Translations under genes and position numbers: made by a program
Assembly: GCA_002393815.1 (NCBI GenBank)
Contig: DGUB01000136.1
Span: 1 to 15,806 of the forward strand
Length of the DNA stretch: 15,806 nucleotides
Reading direction: 5' to 3'
Source of the DNA: Ruminococcus sp. UBA4321
Lineage (GTDB): Bacteria > Bacillota > Clostridia > Oscillospirales > Ruminococcaceae
Notes under the pieces: generated by a model
Told to the model about the DNA's origin: nothing
The model's input: only the letters and a program-made list of their open reading frames with translations
Databases searched by the model: none
Shown here: positions 6,332-13,769 of the stretch, one piece after another
Numbering within the stretch: position 1 is the stretch's first letter
Layout of the letters: every line of letters begins with the position of its first letter

Positions 6332-7171
6332 ATGAAAATTCTGACACCCGAAAATCCGGAAGTACTGTCCGCTGTGGTCATGAAAGACGGCGAAATTATC
6401 GCCCGTACCGAAGAAGACGGCGTACTCTATCCGCAGTATTCGATTATGAAAAGCCTGATTTCTCTGCTTATCGGCAGACTGTGCGGAGAAGGTCAGCTGA
6501 CTCCAAAGACAACAGTCCGTCAGCTTCTGCATACCGGAGCGGCAGCGATTTCGGATTTGACGCTTGATGACCTGATGACAATGCGTTCCGGCATCAATTA
6601 CAGACTGTTATTCGACGACAGAAAGAATTATGATGATTATCTGAAAGTCTGCTGTGAAGCGGCGGTGACTCCTCTCGGCGAAGGTCAGGAACATCAGACA
6701 TTTTTCTATAACAATGCCTGTGCTTATCTTGCCGGACGCATGGCGGAAGCAGAAGACGGCGACCCTCTGGATAAACAGATTGTGAATTATCTGTTCAGTC
6801 CGTTAGGAATTACGGAATATGAATTTGAGTATGACCCGCAGGGACATGTATTCGGCGCAAGCGGTCTGAAACTCAAAACCGAAGATGTCGCAAAATTAGG
6901 CTATGGCATCATGACGAACAAAATCTGTTCCAAAGGCTGGCTGAATGCCGCTACCAAACCGCGCGTGACAACTCCTGAACGAATTCCTTACGGCTATTTC
7001 TTCTGGGTACTGGCGGACGGCAATTTCTACATGAGCGGAAAATGGGGGCAGAAATGCTTTGTCCTGCCGCAGTATCATGCAGTTATCGCAGTCAATTCAG
7101 ATATGAAAGGCAGAGATTCTTCCAACAGCTACATTATCCGGAAGCTTCTGCCGCTCCTGAACGAAGCATGA
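6332..7171 (+). CDS. Cytoplasmic serine hydrolase of the beta-lactamase (class C/PBP-like) superfamily
   Basis: A 279-residue protein with the serine beta-lactamase/transpeptidase fold motifs: S-x-x-K at Ser37-Lys40 (YSIMKS), Y-x-N at Tyr126-Asn128 (FFYNNA), and a KWGQ element near residue 237 where the K/H-x-G motif is expected. TLDDLMTMRSGI (77-88) is typical of the AmpC/EstB-like group. There is no signal peptide or lipobox, so unlike penicillin-binding proteins it should stay in the cytoplasm and may be an esterase or peptidase. A strong AGGAGGG 6 nt upstream fixes the start. Its stop overlaps the start of the next flavoprotein gene by 4 nt (ATGA), which implies coupled translation. The substrate cannot be told from sequence, and resistance to beta-lactams should not be inferred. 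Confidence 0.85.
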   Translation: MKILTPENPEVLSAVVMKDGEIIARTEEDGVLYPQYSIMKSLISLLIGRLCGEGQLTPKTTVRQLLHTGAAAISDLTLDDLMTMRSGINYRLLFDDRKNYDDYLKVCCEAAVTPLGEGQEHQTFFYNNACAYLAGRMAEAEDGDPLDKQIVNYLFSPLGITEYEFEYDPQGHVFGASGLKLKTEDVAKLGYGIMTNKICSKGWLNAATKPRVTTPERIPYGYFFWVLADGNFYMSGKWGQKCFVLPQYHAVIAVNSDMKGRDSSNSYIIRKLLPLLNEA

Positions 7172-8382
7172 GCGAAATCTGCAATCTGATTATCATCGGC
7201 GGCGGTGCGTCAGGACTTGCCGCCGCTGTCACAGCAATTTCACTTGGCGTTGAAAAAATCGCCGTTCTGGAACGCCTTCCACGCACCGGAAAGAAAATTC
7301 TCGCCACCGGAAACGGCAGATGCAATTTAAGTCATCAGAATATTTCTGCCCCAGATTATCAGGGGAGTTATGATGTTACCGGAATTCTGCAAGAATTCGG
7401 CAGTGCGGAAGCTTTCTTTGAAAGTCTCGGCTTATACTGCCGTACCGACGAACAGGGCAGAATCTACCCTTACAGCATGAGCGCGAATGCCGTTCTTGAT
7501 GCGCTTCGTCTGCACTGTTCCGGCGTTCCGGAATTCTGTAACGAACAGGCTGTAAATCTGTTCCGTAAAAACAGAATCTGGCATATCCTAACGGAGTCCG
7601 GAACAGAATATCTTTCCCGGTTCGTGATAGTTTCCACGGGCGGAACGGTTCAGCCAAAGTTCGGCACGGACGGCACGGCGTTCCGGCTTCTTGAAAACCT
7701 GAATATTCCGGTGATACAGGGCAGACCTATCCTCTGCCCTTTGCTGTCGGATAAAAATATACTCCGTTCTCTGAAAGGCTTGCGGGTGAAAGGTTCTGTC
7801 AGCCTGTATCATAAAAATCAGATTATCAGAACCGAATCCGGAGAAATTCAGTTCACGGAACAGGCATTATCCGGCATTTGTATTTTTAATTTATCCAGTT
7901 ATCTGAAATATCAGTTTTCAGGCTGTCAGATTTCTGTAAATCTGTTTCCGGAACTGGAACTTCCGGAAGTAATTGCAAGACTTTACAGCTGTCAGGCGGT
8001 GCGCTGTGGAGCTTCCTGTGAAGATATGCTTTCCGGACTGATGCAGAAGCCCTTAGCAAGAACAGTTCTGAAACAAATCAGAATCCGGGCGGATATGCCG
8101 TGCAGTCAGCTTTCTGACTTGCAGATTCGTCATCTTGCCGGAATCTGTCATGATTTCCGTTTTCCGGTTCTGGGAACGGTGAAAGAACAGGCACAGGCTT
8201 CCGCCGGAGGCGTTTCCGGAAAAGCTCTTGACAAACAGTTACAGGTGAAAGCCTGTCCGGGATTATACGTCACCGGAGAAGCGGTTGATGTTCATGCCCC
8301 CTGCGGAGGATATCAGCTTCACTGGGCTTGGGCGAGCGGTTACACGGCAGGAAAAGCCGTTGCAGAAAGTCTGGGAATATGA
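7168..8382 (+). CDS. HI0933/BaiN-family FAD-dependent oxidoreductase
   Basis: A 404-residue flavoprotein of the HI0933/YhiN/BaiN family (NAD(P)/FAD-dependent oxidoreductase). It opens with a Rossmann dinucleotide motif IIGGGASGLAAA (9-20), followed by the hallmark GKKILATGNGRCNLSH (41-56). The C-terminus has the family ending TGEAVDV-HAPCGGYQLHWAWASG (369-391), which contacts FAD. Members are soluble; most have no known substrate, though BaiN has been linked to bile acid reduction in one gut Clostridium. That activity cannot be assumed here. The start is ATG 7168, overlapping the stop of the serine hydrolase gene; the frame is open upstream to 7042, but that stretch lies inside the hydrolase gene. 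No separate ribosome binding site is seen, which fits coupling. Confidence 0.9.
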   Translation: MSEICNLIIIGGGASGLAAAVTAISLGVEKIAVLERLPRTGKKILATGNGRCNLSHQNISAPDYQGSYDVTGILQEFGSAEAFFESLGLYCRTDEQGRIYPYSMSANAVLDALRLHCSGVPEFCNEQAVNLFRKNRIWHILTESGTEYLSRFVIVSTGGTVQPKFGTDGTAFRLLENLNIPVIQGRPILCPLLSDKNILRSLKGLRVKGSVSLYHKNQIIRTESGEIQFTEQALSGICIFNLSSYLKYQFSGCQISVNLFPELELPEVIARLYSCQAVRCGASCEDMLSGLMQKPLARTVLKQIRIRADMPCSQLSDLQIRHLAGICHDFRFPVLGTVKEQAQASAGGVSGKALDKQLQVKACPGLYVTGEAVDVHAPCGGYQLHWAWASGYTAGKAVAESLGI

Positions 8383-8407
8383 TGATTCATAACAGGAGAT
8401 AATTTTC

Positions 8408-9079
8408 ATGAATGATATGCTTTGTCTCGGCTGGTATATCGCCGGACTGGTAAAAAAACCGGAATACTGCCGGCTTGATACAGAATATATTTTAACTGCC
8501 AGTACAGATGCCTTAGGCAGTCTGCAACCGGATTTGACAAAATGTTTCTACAGCAATTATCCGAAGCGCGTCAGAAAAGAATATGCTGACTATCTGCATC
8601 TGAATCCGGAAGAATTTACAGAATTCTGCAATCTGACTGCCAATCTGATTGAAAATCATGTTCTTACACTTGACGGCAGATTTTCAAATCCGGAAGATGC
8701 CCGGAAGATTTTCCGGTACTTTCAGGATAAGCCGGAATTCCGCCTGATTGGTCTGTATACCAGCAGAGAGAATATCCATATTCTGGAATCGGCGAATTCT
8801 CCGGATGCTGTCAGTCTCCCCTGTTCTGCGCCGGAAGGCGTTCTGCTCGGTCATGATATTCTGGGCGCATGGAATGAAAACGGCTGTTTCTCTTTTGAAT
8901 GCTATCTGATTAACAGTCTGGAAAACGAACTGCTCCGGCATTTTGACTTGAAAGTTTCTCCTGAAACCGGACTGATTCAGAACAGTTTCACCGAAACAGA
9001 ACGCTTTGCACAGAAAATTCAGGGCATGGGCGAGCCTGTCCGCTGGATGGCGTTCGCCGTCTATGAAGATAAGAATTGA
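8408..9079 (+). CDS. Unrecognised soluble protein between two flavoprotein genes
   Basis: A 223-residue protein that I cannot assign to a family. It is judged a gene because it has AGGAG 9 nt before the ATG, sits 25 nt after one gene and 12 nt before the next on the same strand, and has the same codon habits as its neighbours. It has no signal peptide or membrane segment. Residues about 10-130 look helical with many aromatics (FYSNYPKRVRKEYADYL, DARKIFRYFQDKPEF). Residues about 130-223 contain APEGVLLGHDILGAWNENG and FSFECYLINSL, which read like beta strands and may be a compact C-terminal domain. No catalytic motif is obvious. The context suggests only co-expression with the two oxidoreductases. 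Confidence 0.75.
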   Translation: MNDMLCLGWYIAGLVKKPEYCRLDTEYILTASTDALGSLQPDLTKCFYSNYPKRVRKEYADYLHLNPEEFTEFCNLTANLIENHVLTLDGRFSNPEDARKIFRYFQDKPEFRLIGLYTSRENIHILESANSPDAVSLPCSAPEGVLLGHDILGAWNENGCFSFECYLINSLENELLRHFDLKVSPETGLIQNSFTETERFAQKIQGMGEPVRWMAFAVYEDKN

Positions 9080-9091
9080 GGTACTAATTTC

Positions 9092-10696
9092 ATGATTAGA
9101 ATTCAGAATATCAGACTAAGCTTAGACTATACAGAACTTGACATGAAAAAAGCAATCGGCAGAAAACTGCATATCCCGTTTGAAAGCATTCAGGAAATCA
9201 GAATCCGCAAGCGTTCTGCAGATGCCAGAAAAAAAGATAATATTTCTTTCCTGTTCACACTGGATGTCAAAGCTTCCGGAGAAAAGAAGATACTCCAGAA
9301 ATGCGCTAAAGATAAAGATATTTCACTCACTGAAGAAAAGAAATATAAAATTTCCATCTGTCACAGTCCGGAACGTCCGGTCGTTGTCGGCATGGGACCT
9401 GCCGGCATGTTCGCCGCTTATGTACTGGCAAAAGCCGGGCTTCGTCCGATTGTTCTGGAACGCGGCTGTCCGGTCGAGGAACGAACCACTCATGTCCGCG
9501 AATTCCGAACAAACGGTATTCTCAATCCGGAAAGCAATGTTCAGTTCGGCGAAGGCGGTGCCGGAACATTCTCGGACGGAAAACTCAACACCGGAATCAA
9601 AGACGAAAGAATTCGCTTTGTTCTGGAAACGTTTGTCAAATGCGGCGCACCTGAAGAAATTCTCTGGACGGCGAAGCCGCATATCGGAACGGATAAGCTT
9701 CAGAATACCGTCAGAAACTTCCGGAATCTGATTCAGACACTCGGCGGAGAAATTCATTTTCAGGCAAAACTGACTGATTTCGCTGTCTCTGAAAATCAGC
9801 TGACTGCCGTCAGATATATACAGAATAATCAGGAACACGAAATTTCTGCAAAACATGTGATTCTGGCAATCGGACACAGTGCGCGTGATACCCTCGAAAT
9901 GCTGTATCAGAAGAACATGCTTCTCATGCAGAAGCCGTTCGCTATGGGTGTAAGAATCGAACATCTACAGGAAGATATCAATAAAGCATTATACGGAAAA
10001 TTCTGGAATCATCCGGCACTCGGCGCGGCGGATTACAAATTAGCCGTTCACCTGAAAAACGGCAAAAGTTTATATACATTCTGTATGTGTCCGGGCGGTG
10101 AAGTCGTCGCGGCGGCTTCCGAATCCGGTCGGCTCGCCGTTAATGGTATGAGTCTGTTCGCCCGTGACGGAAGAAATGCCAACAGTGCGTTATTAGTCGG
10201 CATTACTCCCGAAGATTTCGGAAGTGAACATCCTCTTGCCGGAATGTATCTGCAGCGGCAAATCGAAGAAAAAGCCTTCCGGGCTGCCGGAGGTGATTAT
10301 TCCGCGCCGGTCATCTGCGTGAAAGATTTTCTGCACAGACAGGAATCCAGAACATTCGGCAGAATTCAGCCGACTTACACGCCCGGAACGGCGTTTGTTT
10401 CTCCGGATAAATATCTGCCCTCTTATATGTGTGAAACGCTCCGCGCCGGTCTGAAAGAAATGGAGAAACGTCTGCACGGCTTCGCCTGTGATGATGCCGT
10501 TCTGACCGGAGTCGAATCCAGAAGTTCTTCTCCGGTGCGAATCTGCCGGGATGAGAATTTCTACAGTACAGGAATTCAGGGCTTTTATCCGTGCGGTGAG
10601 GGTGCTGGCTATGCCGGGGGCATTACTTCCGCGGCAGTGGACGGCATCAAATGCGCCGAAGCGTTATGCCGGAATTTATCTTCTGAAAAAATTTAA
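9092..10696 (+). CDS. COG2509-type FAD-dependent dehydrogenase
   Basis: A 534-residue flavoprotein of the uncharacterised FAD-dependent dehydrogenase group COG2509. Residues 1-95 form the family's N-terminal domain, which precedes the FAD site. The dinucleotide motif VVVGMGPAGMFAA is at 97-109, with LERG at 122-125 and the very characteristic QFGEGGAGTFSDGKLNTG at 151-168. The C-terminal part holds GVESRSSSPVRI and GFYPCGEGAGYAGGITSAAVDG, the second FAD-contact region. The length is typical. The substrate is unknown. TGAGG overlapping the previous stop, 10 nt before the ATG, is a weak ribosome binding site, so partial coupling to the upstream gene is likely. It is the second, distantly related flavoprotein in the same gene run. 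Confidence 0.9.
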   Translation: MIRIQNIRLSLDYTELDMKKAIGRKLHIPFESIQEIRIRKRSADARKKDNISFLFTLDVKASGEKKILQKCAKDKDISLTEEKKYKISICHSPERPVVVGMGPAGMFAAYVLAKAGLRPIVLERGCPVEERTTHVREFRTNGILNPESNVQFGEGGAGTFSDGKLNTGIKDERIRFVLETFVKCGAPEEILWTAKPHIGTDKLQNTVRNFRNLIQTLGGEIHFQAKLTDFAVSENQLTAVRYIQNNQEHEISAKHVILAIGHSARDTLEMLYQKNMLLMQKPFAMGVRIEHLQEDINKALYGKFWNHPALGAADYKLAVHLKNGKSLYTFCMCPGGEVVAAASESGRLAVNGMSLFARDGRNANSALLVGITPEDFGSEHPLAGMYLQRQIEEKAFRAAGGDYSAPVICVKDFLHRQESRTFGRIQPTYTPGTAFVSPDKYLPSYMCETLRAGLKEMEKRLHGFACDDAVLTGVESRSSSPVRICRDENFYSTGIQGFYPCGEGAGYAGGITSAAVDGIKCAEALCRNLSSEKI

Positions 10697-10724
10697 TTTG
10701 ATAAGACAAGGAGCTGAAATTTTT

Positions 10725-11966
10725 ATGATACAGTCTATTTTTTCTTCTGCGGAAATTCTTCTTCCGGACTGGGAGAAAGCTGACCAGCTGACATGGAGTG
10801 TGATTGCCTGTGACCAGTTTACCAGTTCACCAGACTACTGGGAACAGGCAGAAACGCTCGTGAAAGATTCTCCGTCGGCACTGCGGCTGATTCTTCCGGA
10901 ACTTTATCTGGAACAGCCCGGTCTGGAACAGAGAATTGAACAAATTCACGATACAATGAAAGAATATCTGGAACAGGGCATTTTCCGGACATATCCGGAT
11001 GCCATGATTTATACCGAGCGGATACAGAGCAACGGCGTTTTAAGAGCAGGCATTGTCGGCAAGTTCGATTTGGAAGCTTATGATTATCATGCCGGAAGCC
11101 AGTCCCCTGTCAGAGCCACAGAAGCGACCGTTCTGGAACGGATTCCACCGAGAATGAAAGTCCGCGAACATGCCTGTCTGGAATCGCCGCATATTATGAT
11201 ATTAATCAATGACGAAAAGAAATCTGTCATAGAATCCTGTGCGGCAGAAAAAGACAAAATGCAGAAACTTTATGATACAGATTTGATGCTTGGCGGCGGT
11301 CATATTTCCGGCTGGCTGATGAATCCGGAACAGCAGAAAGCGTTTCAGGAAAGATTACAGGAGCTTTCCGAACATACCGGAAATCTGAAATTCGCCATGG
11401 GTGACGGCAATCACTCGCTTGCAACAGCAAAGGCTTGTTATGAAAAGTTAAAGCAGGAACATCCGGAACAGGATTTCAGTCAGCATCCGGCAAGATACGC
11501 CCTCGCAGAACTTGTGAATCTGCACAGTCCGGCACTTGAATTTGAAGCCATTTACAGAATCATCACGGAAACCAGTCCGGAACAGCTGATGCAGTATCTG
11601 ACTGAATCGCTTGCTCTTTCGGAATCTCTAGCAGAACAGCAGATAACTGTCATTCAGGGCAGTGAAAAGAAAATGTACTATATTCACAAGCCCTGTTCCG
11701 CGCTTGCTGTCGGCAGTCTCCAGAATGCGCTTGACAGCTGGCTGAAAGACCATCCCGGAAAAATTGACTATATCCACGGCGAACAGACGCTGATTTCTCT
11801 GGCACAGTCTCCGGACAGCATCGGTTTTCTGCTTCCGGATATGGATAAAAATTTATTATTCTCCGGCGTGGAAAAAGACGGCGTTCTGCCGAGAAAGACC
11901 TTCTCCACAGGTCATGCCGAAGACAAGAGATATTATATGGAATGCAGAAAAATCAGAGAAATTTAA
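10725..11966 (+). CDS. DUF1015 family protein (COG4198)
   Basis: A 413-residue cytoplasmic protein of the DUF1015 family, widespread in Clostridia and of unknown biochemical role. It begins with the usual family opening (FSSAEILLPDWEKADQLTWSVIACDQFTSSPDYW, within residues 6-39) and contains the signature MGDGNHSLATAKACYE at 225-240, where related proteins have a DGHHR/DGNHS motif. The C-terminus has FLLPDMDKNLLFSGVEKDGVLPRKTFSTGHAEDKRYYMECRKI, also conserved. ATG 10725 is chosen because AAGGAG lies 11 nt upstream and the family N-terminus starts there; the frame is open back to 10551, but that part overlaps the previous gene. It is the last gene of the trmL block; no strong terminator directly follows it. 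Confidence 0.9.
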   Translation: MIQSIFSSAEILLPDWEKADQLTWSVIACDQFTSSPDYWEQAETLVKDSPSALRLILPELYLEQPGLEQRIEQIHDTMKEYLEQGIFRTYPDAMIYTERIQSNGVLRAGIVGKFDLEAYDYHAGSQSPVRATEATVLERIPPRMKVREHACLESPHIMILINDEKKSVIESCAAEKDKMQKLYDTDLMLGGGHISGWLMNPEQQKAFQERLQELSEHTGNLKFAMGDGNHSLATAKACYEKLKQEHPEQDFSQHPARYALAELVNLHSPALEFEAIYRIITETSPEQLMQYLTESLALSESLAEQQITVIQGSEKKMYYIHKPCSALAVGSLQNALDSWLKDHPGKIDYIHGEQTLISLAQSPDSIGFLLPDMDKNLLFSGVEKDGVLPRKTFSTGHAEDKRYYMECRKIREI

Positions 11967-11991
11967 AATTTTTTCAAAAAATTTCAAAAAA
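11966..11991 (+). promoter_or_regulatory. A/T palindrome and phased A-tracts upstream of the rimP promoter
   Basis: AAATTTTTT (11966-11974) and AAAAAATTT (11976-11984) form a perfect 9-bp inverted repeat around one C. A-tracts at 11976-11981 and 11986-11991 lie 10 bp apart and end just before the -35 box at 11995. This is the expected place and composition of an UP element or bent DNA that strengthens a promoter. As a terminator for the DUF1015 gene the structure would be poor, having only A/T pairs and a one-base loop. Confidence 0.4.
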
Positions 11992-11994
11992 CTC

Positions 11995-12023
11995 TTGATT
12001 TCTGAAAAGAAATATGTTATAAT
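11995..12023 (+). promoter_or_regulatory. Sigma-A-type promoter of the rimP-nusA-infB operon
   Basis: TTGATT (11995-12000) and a perfect TATAAT (12018-12023) are separated by exactly 17 nt. Transcription should begin near 12030, about 92 nt before the rimP ATG, so the mRNA would carry a structured leader. The upstream A-tracts would reinforce it. Confidence 0.8.
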
Positions 12024-12052
12024 AATATTATGCTAATATGCTGAAGATGTGA

Positions 12053-12084
12053 AAAGACCGGAACAAAATCCGGTCTTTCGTTTT
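12053..12084 (+). terminator. Terminator-like hairpin in the rimP leader (candidate NusA-responsive attenuator)
   Basis: AAAGACCGGA (12053-12062) pairs perfectly with TCCGGTCTTT (12069-12078) over 10 bp around a 6-nt loop, followed by CGTTTTG. The stem is strong but the U-tract is broken by CG, so read-through is expected. It lies only about 23 nt after the predicted transcription start and 37 nt before rimP. In Bacillus subtilis the operon is reported to be autoregulated by NusA-dependent termination in its leader, and weak U-tracts are typical of NusA-dependent terminators. It may also stop transcripts coming from the DUF1015 gene, which has no other good terminator. No antiterminator pairing or ligand-binding fold is visible. 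Confidence 0.65.
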
Positions 12085-12111
12085 GCAGTGACTGAATCAG
12101 AAAGGCAGGTA

Positions 12112-12165
12112 ATGAATTTATATGAAACTCAAAAAATTCGGCAGTACCGAACAGAAAATCTATGA
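12112..12165 (+). other. Possible 17-codon leader ORF overlapping the rimP start
   Basis: ATG 12112 opens a 17-codon reading frame in a different frame from rimP and ends at TGA 12163-12165, overlapping the first 44 nt of rimP. The best Shine-Dalgarno-like core, AAAGG at 12101-12105, is 6 nt from this ATG but 16 nt from the rimP ATG; the later GCAGG is 12 nt from rimP. The peptide has no recognisable feature. This may be coincidence; it is listed because it bears on how rimP is translated. Confidence 0.2.
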
Positions 12166-12601
12166 ACTGATTGCTCCTGTTGTCAATGAACTGGGCTATC
12201 TGGTCTGGGATGTACGCTACGAGAAAGAAGGCGCGGCATGGTATCTGCGTATTTTTATCGACAGCGAAACCGATACTGTCAGCATCAATGACTGCGAAAA
12301 AGTCACCACGCCCGTCAGCGACCTGCTTGACGAAAAAGACCCTATCGCACAAAGCTATATTCTGGAAGTCAGCTCTCCCGGTCTGGAAGCTGACCTCATC
12401 AGAGAAAGCCATTTTGATGCCTGTCTCGGCTGTGAAGTCCGCGTCCGCGGATTCCGCGACTTCGAGAACGGCAGCCGCGAAATCGTCGGCGTGCTGAAAG
12501 ACTGGAACAAGGATTTCATTACTTTGCAGACCCCTGAACAGACGCTCGAACTTCCGTTTTCGGCATTGACTTTCGTCAAGCTCTATTTTGAATTTGATTA
12601 A
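12122..12601 (+). CDS. rimP: Ribosome maturation factor RimP
   Basis: RimP is needed for assembly of the 30S ribosomal subunit. The 159-residue protein shows the family pattern: EQKIYELIAPVVNELGYLVWDVRY (10-33), WYLRIFID (40-47), VSINDCEKVTTPVSDLLDE-x-DPI (53-75), the strongly conserved YILEVSSPGLE (79-89), and a C-terminal SH3-like domain starting near residue 100. The length is normal. The ribosome binding site is unusual: AAAGGCAGG is spaced 12 nt or more from the ATG, and another out-of-frame ATG lies between them. It is the first gene of the classic rimP-nusA-rnpM-ylxQ-infB operon and is followed by nusA after 24 nt. Confidence 0.93.
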   Translation: MKLKKFGSTEQKIYELIAPVVNELGYLVWDVRYEKEGAAWYLRIFIDSETDTVSINDCEKVTTPVSDLLDEKDPIAQSYILEVSSPGLEADLIRESHFDACLGCEVRVRGFRDFENGSREIVGVLKDWNKDFITLQTPEQTLELPFSALTFVKLYFEFD

Positions 12602-12625
12602 TTATTATTGGAGGAATCTGAAAAA

Positions 12626-13765
12626 ATGGACAGCAAGTTCTTTGAAACCCTCGCTGCTCTCGGTACTGAGAACAGCCTTGATACTGAAGTGATGATTGAA
12701 ACCGTCAAATCCGCCATGCAGAAATCCGTACAGCGCATGTACCCGGAATGCAAAGAATCTATCAGAGTAGATATCGACCCGGAAAAAAAGATTTTTGATG
12801 TTTTCCTGCTCCAGCATGTTGTGGATGATGAGCCGATTAATCATACGGAAATCAATATCGAAGAAGCAAGAACCATCGACCCGAATACCTATGTCGGCGC
12901 GATTCTGGAACATAAGCTTGACATTTCCAAATTCAGCCGTGCTTCCGCACAGTCCGCGAAACAGTCTATCAAGGGCGATTTGAGAGATATCAACAGAGAC
13001 AGAATTCTGGATAAATTTTTATGCAAAGAAAATGATATTATTACAGCGACTGTCATGCAGGTAGAACCCGGCAGAGGTTCTGCCACTCTGATGTATGACA
13101 AAACAGAATTATATCTGCTCCGTCAGGAACAGATTCCCGGCGAAGAACTCAAAGAAGGTATGCAGATTAAAGTCTATGTCACCGGCATTGTCAACCGGAA
13201 CAAAAAGCCGATTATCAAGCTTTCCCGAGTTCACAGAGACCTGGTCAAGAGACTGTTTGAACTGGAAGTACCCGAAATTTTCGACGGCACTGTCGAAGTC
13301 AAATCCATCTCCCGCGAAGCCGGCTCGCGTTCTAAAATCGCAGTGGTTTCCCATGACCCGAATGTCGATGCCATCGGTGCCTGCATCGGTGCAAAGCATT
13401 CCAGAATTTCTGCCATTGTAAAAGAACTCGGCGGCGAAAAGATTGATATTATCCCCTACAGCGAAAACCCGGCGGAATTCATTGCCAATGCGCTCTCCCC
13501 AGCGAAAGTGCTGAAAGTCGATATTCTCGACGAGGAAGAACGCACCTGCGTAGCTGTCGTTCCGAATGACCAGCTTTCGCTTGCCATCGGCAACAAAGGA
13601 CAGAATGCCAAGCTTGCTGCAAAACTGACAAGTTTCAAGATTGATATCAAGTCTGATGCTTCCGTTCCTGCTGACGAAACAACTCCGGAAACCGAAGAAA
13701 CTGCACCGGAACAGCCTGCCGGAGAAGTTCAGCCGGAATCTGCCGAAACTGCTCCTGAGGAATAA
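12626..13765 (+). CDS. nusA: Transcription termination/antitermination factor NusA
   Basis: NusA binds RNA polymerase, modulates pausing and termination, and joins antitermination complexes. The 379-residue protein has an N-terminal RNA polymerase-binding domain (about 1-130), an S1 domain (about 135-200), the linker RVHRDLVKRLFELEVPEIFDGTV (201-223), KH1 (about 225-290) and KH2 (about 295-345). The KH2 loop is canonical, GNKG (322-325). The KH1 loop reads GAKH (255-258), so the final Gly of GXXG is His, which is unusual. The C-terminal tail (about 344-379) is rich in Glu, Pro and Thr, and the proteobacterial acidic-repeat domains are absent, as in other Bacillota. I use ATG 12626, 11 nt after GGAGG; TTG 12608 would overlap that site. 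Confidence 0.95.
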   Translation: MDSKFFETLAALGTENSLDTEVMIETVKSAMQKSVQRMYPECKESIRVDIDPEKKIFDVFLLQHVVDDEPINHTEINIEEARTIDPNTYVGAILEHKLDISKFSRASAQSAKQSIKGDLRDINRDRILDKFLCKENDIITATVMQVEPGRGSATLMYDKTELYLLRQEQIPGEELKEGMQIKVYVTGIVNRNKKPIIKLSRVHRDLVKRLFELEVPEIFDGTVEVKSISREAGSRSKIAVVSHDPNVDAIGACIGAKHSRISAIVKELGGEKIDIIPYSENPAEFIANALSPAKVLKVDILDEEERTCVAVVPNDQLSLAIGNKGQNAKLAAKLTSFKIDIKSDASVPADETTPETEETAPEQPAGEVQPESAETAPEE

Positions 13766-13769
13766 TCCT

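Noticed and set aside
7042..7167. N-terminal extension of the BaiN-type flavoprotein into the hydrolase gene
   Set aside because: The dinucleotide-binding motif begins right after ATG 7168, as in the family; the extension is only an open frame within the upstream gene.
6332..7171. Antibiotic-resistance beta-lactamase
   Set aside because: The fold motifs are present, but there is no export signal and the sequence resembles general serine hydrolases; resistance is not supported.
9323..9964. 213-codon open frame on the minus strand opposite the COG2509 gene
   Set aside because: Lies wholly within a well-conserved plus-strand gene and its translation has no family features.
10551..10724. N-terminal extension of the DUF1015 protein into the COG2509 gene
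   Set aside because: ATG 10725 has a good AAGGAG and matches the family start; the upstream part is out-of-frame sequence of the previous gene.
11966..11984. Terminator of the trmL gene block
   Set aside because: The inverted repeat has only A/T pairs, a one-base loop and no following U-tract; an UP-element role is more likely.
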